Assembly: GCA_964384675.1 (NCBI GenBank)
Contig: CAYLNK010000141.1
Coordinates: forward strand, 1-15,473
Reading direction: 5' to 3'
Source: CAYLNK01 sp964384675
Lineage (GTDB): Bacteria; Acidobacteriota; Thermoanaerobaculia; UBA5066
DNA length: 15,473 nucleotides
Shown: piece after piece, positions 1 to 5,031 of the stretch
Position numbering within the stretch: position 1 is the first letter of the stretch
How the letters are laid out: every line of letters begins with the position of its first letter
Translations under genes and position numbers: made by a program
The notes under the pieces: generated by a model
The model's input: the letters and a program-made list of their open reading frames with translations, nothing else
Told to the model about the DNA's origin: nothing
Databases searched by the model: none

Positions 1-174
1 CGCGCCTCCGGACGAAGCCGGAGCACCGGGTGTGGCCGCGGCGGTCCTGCCCGCGGCCGGCGCCGCTCCCGCCCGGGCCGGCGTCGCCGGCTTGGGGGGC
101 GGGAACAGGTACGACCAAACGATGAAGATCGCCGCCGAGAGTGCGAACGCCGTGGCGAGACGCTTCGTTTCCAA
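1..174 (-). CDS. yidC: Membrane protein insertase YidC, N-terminal fragment
   Basis: Only the first 58 codons lie in the window; the gene runs off the left edge. The protein begins METKRLATAFALSAAIF, a basic start followed by a hydrophobic segment of about 17 residues ending near WSYLFPPP, then an Ala/Pro/Gly-rich linker. This matches the N-terminal transmembrane anchor and periplasmic linker of Gram-negative-type YidC, which inserts and folds inner-membrane proteins with or without SecYEG. I chose the TTG at 174 because an AGGAG Shine-Dalgarno sequence lies five bases upstream and the product starts like the family (M-[ED]-x-[KR]-R). The position directly downstream of yidD in the rpmH-rnpA-yidD-yidC order is the standard arrangement. 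The catalytic five-helix core is outside the window, so the call rests on the N-terminus and context. Confidence 0.88.
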   Translation of the reverse strand, partial: METKRLATAFALSAAIFIVWSYLFPPPKPATPARAGAAPAAGRTAAATPGAPASSGGA

Positions 175-200
175 GGTTTCTCCTTGACTCCGGGTACGCG

Positions 201-449
201 CTAGCGAACCGGGTCGACCCCGCCGGGATGGAAGGGGTGGCAGCGCGCGAGCCGCCCGATCGCCAGGGCGGCGCCCTTCAGAAGGCCGTACTTCGCGATC
301 GCCTCCGCCGCGTAATCCGAGCAGGTCGGCACGAACCGACAGGCTGGTGGAAGGAGCGGAGAGACGACTCTCTTGTAGCCGGAGAGGAGGGCGATCGCGC
401 CGCGTGCCGCGAGCCCGGGTCTCGGGCCCGCCGCGCAGACGGCGCTCAC
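201..449 (-). CDS. yidD: Membrane protein insertion efficiency factor YidD
   Basis: An 82-residue protein of the YidD (DUF37, haemolytic-activity-domain) family, a small membrane-associated protein thought to help YidC insert inner-membrane proteins. The family core is clear: YKRVVSPLLPPACRFVPTCS at residues 25-44, an SDYA segment, and RLARCHPFHPGGVDPV at 66-81. The three conserved cysteines are C37, C43 and C70. An amphipathic, mildly hydrophobic N-terminus (residues 12-24) fits membrane association. The start is a GTG whose codon overlaps the rnpA stop as GTGA, indicating translational coupling, with a GGAG motif about seven bases upstream. Length is typical of the family. The gap to yidC is 26 bases, so the two are surely cotranscribed. 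Confidence 0.95.
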   Translation of the reverse strand: MSAVCAAGPRPGLAARGAIALLSGYKRVVSPLLPPACRFVPTCSDYAAEAIAKYGLLKGAALAIGRLARCHPFHPGGVDPVR

Positions 450-814
450 GCGCGGCTCCGGAGCACCCTCGCGAGCAGGCGTTCCAGGTCGGCGCGCAGA
501 GCCGCGTAGTCCGTCCCGGCCGCTCCGTCCCGGACGTTGACGACCACGTCCAGCCCGGACAGCCCGGCCCGGCTCGGGAAGCGACGAAGCACGTCCCTCA
601 CCTGTCTCTTCAGGCGGTTCCTCACCACGGCGCCACCGGCCCTGCGCGTCACGGTGATCCCGAAGCGCCCCGGGCCTGGAGTCCCGGGCCGGACGAACAC
701 GACGACCGCATTCCCATGGAGCTTTCGACCCGCGGCGTACGTCGCCTTGTACTCGGAGCGACGGCGGAGCCGACAGGTCCGGGGAAAGCCCTCCGGCAGA
801 GACGGATCCACCAC
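446..814 (-). CDS. rnpA: Ribonuclease P protein component
   Basis: A 122-residue basic protein, the protein subunit of RNase P, which binds the catalytic RNA and the 5' leader of precursor tRNAs. The signature RNR helix is present as VVRNRLKRQVRDVLR at residues 63-77, preceded by the strand FGITVTRRAGGA (51-62); the N-terminal RLRRRSEYKATYAAGRKL (15-32) is the usual first helix and strand. The usual S-K-K-V-G-K before the RNR helix reads T-R-R-A-G-G here, a mild divergence. The start is GTG at 814, seven bases after a strong GGAGGG Shine-Dalgarno sequence; a second GTG follows immediately and cannot be excluded. It lies 26 bases after rpmH and overlaps yidD by four bases. Confidence 0.95.
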   Translation of the reverse strand: MVDPSLPEGFPRTCRLRRRSEYKATYAAGRKLHGNAVVVFVRPGTPGPGRFGITVTRRAGGAVVRNRLKRQVRDVLRRFPSRAGLSGLDVVVNVRDGAAGTDYAALRADLERLLARVLRSRA

Positions 815-840
815 GCCGGAGCCCTCCAGGACCCGGGCTA

Positions 841-975
841 CTACGCCGAGAGGCGCTTGCGACCCTTCGCCCGCCGGCGCGCCAGGACGTTCCGCCCGTT
901 CTTCGTTCTCATCCGGACGAGAAACCCGTGGGTCCGCTTCCGGTGTCTGTTGTTCGGCTGAAAAGTTCTCTTCAT
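841..975 (-). CDS. rpmH: 50S ribosomal protein L34
   Basis: A 44-residue highly basic protein matching bacterial L34 end to end: MKRTFQPNNRHRKRTHGF, then LVRMRTKNGRNVLARRRAKG, ending RKRLSA. L34 is a small subunit of the large ribosomal subunit that packs into 23S rRNA. The ATG at 973-975 is the only plausible start because the protein is full length from there; the reading frame stays open far upstream but only antisense to dnaA. The Shine-Dalgarno sequence is poor (a G run about seven bases upstream). The gene is the first of the leftward operon and sits about 20 bases below a near-consensus promoter. Confidence 0.97.
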   Translation of the reverse strand: MKRTFQPNNRHRKRTHGFLVRMRTKNGRNVLARRRAKGRKRLSA

Positions 976-999
976 TGTTTGACCCCCGAGGGGACGCGG

Positions 1000-1028
1000 A
1001 TTCTCCGTGCCGGGACGAGCCGTGTCAA
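1000..1028 (-). promoter_or_regulatory. Sigma-70-type promoter of the rpmH-rnpA-yidD-yidC operon
   Basis: Reading the minus strand, a perfect -35 TTGACA (1028-1023) is followed after exactly 17 bases by GAGAAT (1005-1000), which matches four of six bases of TATAAT. Transcription would start near 993, giving a leader of roughly 18 bases before the rpmH ATG. It is the clearest housekeeping promoter in the window and points away from dnaA, consistent with divergent transcription from the origin. Confidence 0.7.
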
Positions 1029-1104
1029 CTTCGGCCCCCGAGGACCGGCCCGAACCTGCTAGGATCCCCGACCCCGACCCGGTGTTTTGCACAACGGTGA
1101 ATAG

Positions 1105-1115
1105 CCTGTGGAAAA
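1105..1115 (-). promoter_or_regulatory. DnaA-box-like element over the dnaA start codon
   Basis: On the minus strand this reads TTTTCCACAGG. The first nine bases differ from the consensus DnaA box TTATCCACA at one position. It covers the GTG start of dnaA (1108-1110), where bound DnaA could hinder transcription or translation of its own gene. It shares TCCACAGG with a repeat in the dnaA-dnaN gap, so the two may be sites for the same protein. A chance match is possible for a single site. Confidence 0.45.
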
Positions 1116-2427
1116 AATAACGTCGTGGGCCAAGATCCTCGACCACCTCAAGACCCGCATCGACTCCCGGGACTTCGAGACGTGGTTCCGGGATTCGCGC
1201 CAGAAGGGTGAGACGGCCGAAGCCATCTTCGTCCAGGTCCGGACCCCTCTTTTCGTCGACCAGATCTCCGGCGAGTACGCCACACAGATCGCCGACGCCG
1301 CCCGGGAAGCCGGTCTCGCCACCAAGCAGATCCGCTTCGGAGCCGACGGCTCCGAGTTCACCTCGTCGCTCGAGCCGCAGAAGCATCTCCCGGCCGAGCC
1401 GAAGAAACGATCGGGTGGGCTCAACCCCGCCTACATCTTCGAGAATTTCGTCACGGGCGAGTCGAACCGGCTCGCCCACGCCGCGGCGCTCCGGGTTGCC
1501 GACCAGAACTCCCGGCAATACAACCCCCTCTTCGTCTGCGGCGGAACCGGCCTCGGCAAGACCCACCTGATGCACGCGATCGGACACCGCCGGATGAGCC
1601 GTCGTCCGGGCGAGAAGGTCCTGTACCTCACGTCCGAGGCGTTCGTGAACGAGGTCGTCCTCGGCGTCCGTTTCAACCGGATGGAGAACGTGAGGCAGCG
1701 CCTCCGCGCCGCCGACCTCCTCCTCCTCGACGACGTCCAGTTCGTGGTCGGCAAGGAGGCTTCGGAGAACGAGCTGTTCCACACGTTCAACGCGCTCTAC
1801 GAGGACGGCAACCAGATCGTCTTCTCGTCGGACGTGCCGCCCCGGGAGATCACGGGTCTCACCGACCGCCTCAAGAGCCGCTTCGAGGGGGGACTCATCG
1901 TCGACATCCAGTCCCCCGACTTCGAGACCAAGGTGGCCATCCTCCGACAGAAGGCCGAAGGACAGGGGGTGGTCCTGGACGACAGCGTCGCCTTTCTGAT
2001 CGGTGGCCGGATCACCACCAACATCCGTGAGCTCGAGGGCTTTCTGAACCGCGTCGTCGTCTTCTCGTCCCTGCGGGGCGAGCCGATCACCGAGGACCTC
2101 GCCCGGGAAGCCCTCAAGGACGTCCTCAGAAGCCAGGATCGGACGACCTCCCCGATGGACATCCTCAAGGGCGTCGCCCAGCACTACGGCTTGAAGACCT
2201 CCGAGCTGCGGGCCAAGACCAAACGGGGTCCCATCGTCTTCCCCCGCCAGGTGGCGATGTACGTCCTGAAGGAGACCACCAGTCTCTCCCTTCCCGAGAT
2301 CGGACGCCTCTTCTCCGACAAGCACCACACCACGGCGCTTCACTCCATCCGGAAGATCGCCGCCAAGCGGGAAGAGGATCCGGACCTCGACCGGGTCCTG
2401 TCAGGCTTCATCGCGCAGTACCGATAG
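1108..2427 (+). CDS. dnaA: Chromosomal replication initiator protein DnaA
   Basis: A 439-residue initiator ATPase that binds DnaA boxes at oriC, melts the origin and loads the helicase. Domain I covers about residues 1-78 (SWAKIL, then FETWFRD at 23-29); domain II is a very short linker (about 79-103). The AAA+ domain III has Walker A GGTGLGKTH (145-153), Walker B LLLLDDVQF (204-212), sensor I near 237-242, the box VII arginine finger in LKSRFEGG (R258) and the sensor II segment NIRELEG (305-311). Domain IV has the basic loop KTKRGPIVFPRQVAMYVLKE (370-389) and the DNA-recognition signature FSDKHHTTALHS (402-413). That signature departs from the common FGGRDHTTVLHA: the Asp is His406 and the Arg is Lys405. 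The start is GTG at 1108, with a modest GGTGA seven bases upstream. No convincing promoter was seen in the short upstream gap. Confidence 0.98.
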   Translation: MEKITSWAKILDHLKTRIDSRDFETWFRDSRQKGETAEAIFVQVRTPLFVDQISGEYATQIADAAREAGLATKQIRFGADGSEFTSSLEPQKHLPAEPKKRSGGLNPAYIFENFVTGESNRLAHAAALRVADQNSRQYNPLFVCGGTGLGKTHLMHAIGHRRMSRRPGEKVLYLTSEAFVNEVVLGVRFNRMENVRQRLRAADLLLLDDVQFVVGKEASENELFHTFNALYEDGNQIVFSSDVPPREITGLTDRLKSRFEGGLIVDIQSPDFETKVAILRQKAEGQGVVLDDSVAFLIGGRITTNIRELEGFLNRVVVFSSLRGEPITEDLAREALKDVLRSQDRTTSPMDILKGVAQHYGLKTSELRAKTKRGPIVFPRQVAMYVLKETTSLSLPEIGRLFSDKHHTTALHSIRKIAAKREEDPDLDRVLSGFIAQYR

Positions 2428-2513
2428 CCCGGACCGGCGGGATTTCCTGAGGTTTCCCACCGCCCCCCGGCAACCGCTGGATACTCCGCGCTCGCGTCTC
2501 CCGGACGGCGCTT

Positions 2514-2545
2514 TCTCCACAGGATCCCGCCCGGATCTACACAGG
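2514..2545 (+). repeat. Pair of direct repeats, DnaA-box-like
   Basis: TCTCCACAGG (2514-2523) and TCTACACAGG (2536-2545) match at nine of ten bases, with starts exactly 22 bases apart (about two helical turns), so a bound protein would sit on the same face of the DNA. A third, weaker relative, TCATCACACG (2567-2576), follows 31 bases later, about three turns. With the preceding T, the first copy is one mismatch from TTATCCACA; the second has three mismatches. They are plausible DnaA sites. Confidence 0.5.
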
Positions 2546-2615
2546 TCGATTCACCCCGCAACCGACTCATCACACGATGCTTGGCGACTTTCCAACGGCC
2601 GCTCTCCCGGCCTCC

Positions 2616-2671
2616 CTCTACTTCTATCAACGAAGTGAAGATGTTAAGATCTGAATCCGTAAGGAGTTGAT
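2616..2671 (+). other. AT-rich stretch, candidate DNA unwinding element
   Basis: Of these 56 bases only 21 are G or C, in strong contrast to the GC-rich surroundings. It lies about 70 bases to the right of the box-like repeats and ends at the dnaN start codon, so it also contains the dnaN ribosome binding site. In known origins an AT-rich segment next to DnaA boxes is where the strands first open. Its low GC could instead reflect a dnaN leader or promoter; TAAGAT at 2645-2650 resembles a -10 box but has no good -35. Confidence 0.45.
2661..2666 (+). promoter_or_regulatory. Ribosome binding site of dnaN
   Basis: AAGGAG lies five bases before the GTG at 2672 and fixes that codon as the start. 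An ATG at 2670-2672 is in another frame and leads to no conserved protein. Confidence 0.85.
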
Positions 2672-3796
2672 GTGGAGCTGACCGTCCCGGCTGCCCCGTT
2701 GGCGCGAGAGCTCGGTCTGATCCAGGGCGTCGTCGAGAAGAGGACGACCCATCAGATCCTCGCGAACGTCCTGCTCGAGGCGCGGGACTCGCGCATTGCC
2801 TTGACCGCCACCGATCTCGACACCACATTCCACTCGGAGATCGAGGCGCTCGCCGTCAAGGTCGAGGGCGCCGTCACCGTACCGGCCCGGCGGCTCTTCG
2901 ACGTCGTCCGTGAGCTTCCTCCGGCCGCCGAGCTGCGGATCAAGGTACTGGAAAATCACCACGTACAGGTCGACTGCAAGCTCCCGAAGCTGCGGATCCG
3001 CCTGAACGGTCTTCCCGCCACGGACTATCCGACGCGTCCCGAGGCGGCGGGCGGGCCGACCCTCTCCGTCCGTTTCTCGGCGCTCAAGAAGATGGTCGAG
3101 AAGGTCCGGTTCGCCGTGTCGACCGAGGAGATGCGCCTGCAGCTCCAGGGAGCCCTCCTGAAGGCCAAGGGGGCCGGGATCGAGATGGTGGCGACGGACG
3201 GACACCGGCTGGCCCTGGTGGAGGTCGACGACGCGAAGGTGGACGACGGCTTCGAGCCGGTGCTGGTCTCGAAGAAGATCCTCGACGAGCTGGCCAAGCT
3301 CGACGCGCCCGACGAAGCCCTCGTCACGGTGGTGCGGGGAACGAACCACATCGGGTTCACGGTCGGCTCGCGCCGGCTCTTCTCGAAGCTCGACGAGCGG
3401 CGCTTCCCGGACTACGAGAAGGTCATCAGCAAGGAGCACAACAAGAAGGCGGCGGTCGAGCGCGAGGGTCTCCTCGGCGCGGTTCGCCGGATCTCGCTCC
3501 TCTCGGGCGATCGGGCCAAGGCGGTGAGCCTCACGTTCCAGCCGGGCGCCATCGTCGTCTCATCGGAGAGCCAGGACGTGGGAGACGGCGACCAGGAGGT
3601 CGCGTGCTCCTACGACGCCGACGTGATCACGCTCCGGCTGAACGCCCGGTACCTCGAGCAGTTCCTGGAAGCGGCCGAGACGAAGGACGTCAACCTCTTC
3701 GTGAAGGACGCCCAGGCGCAGTGCCAGGGCCGTCCGGCCGACACGATCGAAGGTCTCAAGAACTACCTCTACATCGTGATGCCGATGCGCCTCTAG
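2672..3796 (+). CDS. dnaN: DNA polymerase III beta subunit (sliding clamp)
   Basis: A 374-residue clamp protein; the dimer encircles DNA and tethers the replicative polymerase and other partners. Family landmarks appear in order: MELTVPAAPLARELGLIQGV at the N-terminus, VPARRLFDVVRELP (70-83), MVATDGHRLALVEV (172-185), RRLFSKLDERRFPDYEKVI (234-252), LNARYLEQFLEA (323-334) and the C-terminal YLYIVMPMRL (365-374), whose MPMRL contributes to the partner-binding pocket. The length is normal for three clamp domains. The start is GTG at 2672 behind a strong AAGGAG. It heads the rightward operon; recF begins 26 bases after the stop. No clear promoter is visible, so it may be read from dnaA or from a weak promoter in the AT-rich stretch. 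Confidence 0.98.
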   Translation: MELTVPAAPLARELGLIQGVVEKRTTHQILANVLLEARDSRIALTATDLDTTFHSEIEALAVKVEGAVTVPARRLFDVVRELPPAAELRIKVLENHHVQVDCKLPKLRIRLNGLPATDYPTRPEAAGGPTLSVRFSALKKMVEKVRFAVSTEEMRLQLQGALLKAKGAGIEMVATDGHRLALVEVDDAKVDDGFEPVLVSKKILDELAKLDAPDEALVTVVRGTNHIGFTVGSRRLFSKLDERRFPDYEKVISKEHNKKAAVEREGLLGAVRRISLLSGDRAKAVSLTFQPGAIVVSSESQDVGDGDQEVACSYDADVITLRLNARYLEQFLEAAETKDVNLFVKDAQAQCQGRPADTIEGLKNYLYIVMPMRL

Positions 3797-3822
3797 GCGC
3801 CTCCTCAGGAAAAAAGCAGCGC

Positions 3823-5031
3823 GTGGAGATCCGCTCACTCGACTCCAGCTCCTTCCGCAACCTGCGGGATCAGAGGCTGGAGCTCGGGCCTCGCCTCAAC
3901 CTCGTCGTCGGTGACAACGGGCAGGGAAAGACGAACCTGCTCGAGGCGTTGGCTTTGGTGGCCGGGCGTCCCTCCTTCCGGACCACCGACCTCTCGGTGG
4001 TCCCGCGGAACGGCACGGCGCGGGCCGAGCTGTCCGCGCGCGTGAGGAGCGGGTCTCTCGAGACGCCTCTGGCTCTCCAGCTGGTGGACGGACGCCGCGA
4101 GCATTTCGCCTCGGGACGGAAGGTCGGCCGCCTCGCCGTGCAGTCGGTCGCGCCCTCGGTCTTCCTGACGGCCTGGGACCTCCGGCGGCTCGTCGGCCCT
4201 CCGGCGGACCGGAGACGATCTCTCGACCGGGCGGCGCACGCCCTCCATCCCGAGCACGCTCGAGCGCTCACCGCGTACGAGAAGGCTCGCGCCCTGAAGA
4301 ACCGGCTCCTCGCGTCGCGGTCCTTCGACGCCGACGAGCTCGCGGTCTACGAGGACCAGCTGGTCGTCGCCGGCGGAGCGGTCGCCTTCGCGCGCCGGCA
4401 CGCTCGCGAGCACCTGGAGACGGGTCTCGCCCGGCACGCCACGGCGCTGGGCTCGCCTTTCCCACGTTTGACGCTGCGCCTCGACAGCGACCTCCCCGCC
4501 GAGGGGAGCGCCGCGGAGCTCACGGGCGCCCTCGAGAGGAGAATCGCGTCCCGCCGGGCGGAGGAGCGGGCCGCCGGCCGGAGCCTCGTGGGACCGCACC
4601 GGGACGACCTCGTCCTCCTGTCCGCCGGCATCCCCGTCGCGGAGCGGGCCTCGTCGGGCGAGAGCCGCACCTTCCTCCTCGCCTGGACCCTCGCCGAGCT
4701 CACCGTCGTCGAGCAGCACCACGGCACCGCTCCGTTCCTGGCGTTCGACGACTTCGATTCGGAATGGGACCCGCAGGTCCTCCGGCGGTTCGCCGCGGCC
4801 CTGCCCTCCACGTCCCAGGTCTTCCTCACCTCGGCCAGGCCGGAGGCTGTCCTCGGTCTGCCGTTCGACGGGGAGAGGATCGTCCACCGGATGAGGGCGG
4901 GGCACCTGCGGCGGGAGGAGCTCCCCGGCACGCCGGGGCACGAGGCCTCTCCCGCCAGACCGCCCGGGTCACCCGGTGTCGTCCGCTCGGCGGACGAGGC
5001 GGCCGGCCTCCAGGAGGAAAGGGTCGCGTGA
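3823..5031 (+). CDS. recF: DNA replication and repair protein RecF
   Basis: A 402-residue SMC-like ATPase that, with RecO and RecR, helps load RecA on single-stranded gaps. The Walker A motif GDNGQGKT is at residues 30-37, after the typical opening SFRNLRDQRLELGPRLNLVV. The ABC-type signature is SSGESRTFLLAW (from 277; SQGxxR in most homologues) and Walker B is LAFDDFDSEWD (306-316). The start is GTG at 3823, giving the normal N-terminus; an AGGAA lies a long 11 bases upstream. The frame is open further upstream, but that part overlaps dnaN and encodes nothing RecF-like. After HRMRAGHLRRE the protein continues with roughly 35 Pro/Gly/Ala/Glu-rich residues beyond the usual RecF end. It overlaps gyrB by four bases. 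Confidence 0.95.
   Translation: MEIRSLDSSSFRNLRDQRLELGPRLNLVVGDNGQGKTNLLEALALVAGRPSFRTTDLSVVPRNGTARAELSARVRSGSLETPLALQLVDGRREHFASGRKVGRLAVQSVAPSVFLTAWDLRRLVGPPADRRRSLDRAAHALHPEHARALTAYEKARALKNRLLASRSFDADELAVYEDQLVVAGGAVAFARRHAREHLETGLARHATALGSPFPRLTLRLDSDLPAEGSAAELTGALERRIASRRAEERAAGRSLVGPHRDDLVLLSAGIPVAERASSGESRTFLLAWTLAELTVVEQHHGTAPFLAFDDFDSEWDPQVLRRFAAALPSTSQVFLTSARPEAVLGLPFDGERIVHRMRAGHLRREELPGTPGHEASPARPPGSPGVVRSADEAAGLQEERVA
5012..5017 (+). promoter_or_regulatory. Ribosome binding site of gyrB
   Basis: AGGAGG near the end of recF, ten bases before the GTG at 5028, selects the gyrB start within the recF-gyrB overlap (GTGA). The long open frame upstream of this codon is only recF read in another frame. 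Confidence 0.8.

Larger units (their letters stand above)
2428..2671 (+). other. Candidate replication origin (oriC), dnaA-dnaN intergenic region
   Basis: This 244-base non-coding gap is the longest in the window and lies between dnaA and dnaN, the commonest place for bacterial oriC. It holds two near-identical DnaA-box-like repeats (2514-2523 and 2536-2545), a weaker third (2567-2576), and an AT-rich stretch directly before dnaN (2616-2671). Gene orientation switches from leftward to rightward close by, as expected at an origin. No strict TTATCCACA was found on either strand, so the assignment rests on location, one single-mismatch box (TTCTCCACA, 2513-2521) and the AT-rich segment. The 132-base rpmH-dnaA gap is the alternative. 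Confidence 0.6.

Noticed and set aside
1037..1065. TAGGAT at 1060-1065 as the dnaA -10 box.
   Set aside because: There is no recognisable -35 at a suitable distance (the region is C-rich), so I left the dnaA promoter unassigned.
976..2343. The minus-strand frame of rpmH stays open far upstream across dnaA.
   Set aside because: L34 is complete from the ATG at 973-975, and the upstream part is only antisense to dnaA, without a recognisable protein.
2434..2464. An imperfect hairpin after dnaA (CGGCGGGA pairing with TCCCACCG) considered as a terminator.
   Set aside because: It has a mismatch, a 12-base loop and no following T run, so the support is too weak.
2622..2650. TTCTAT to TAAGAT, 17 bases apart, as a dnaN promoter.
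   Set aside because: The -10 matches four of six but the -35 matches only two of six; in an AT-rich stretch such hits are expected by chance.
3604..3822. An upstream in-frame extension of recF inside dnaN, and likewise one of gyrB inside recF (4764-5027).
   Set aside because: The extra residues are Arg/Pro/Gly-rich out-of-frame readings of the preceding gene. Family N-termini begin exactly at 3823 and 5028.
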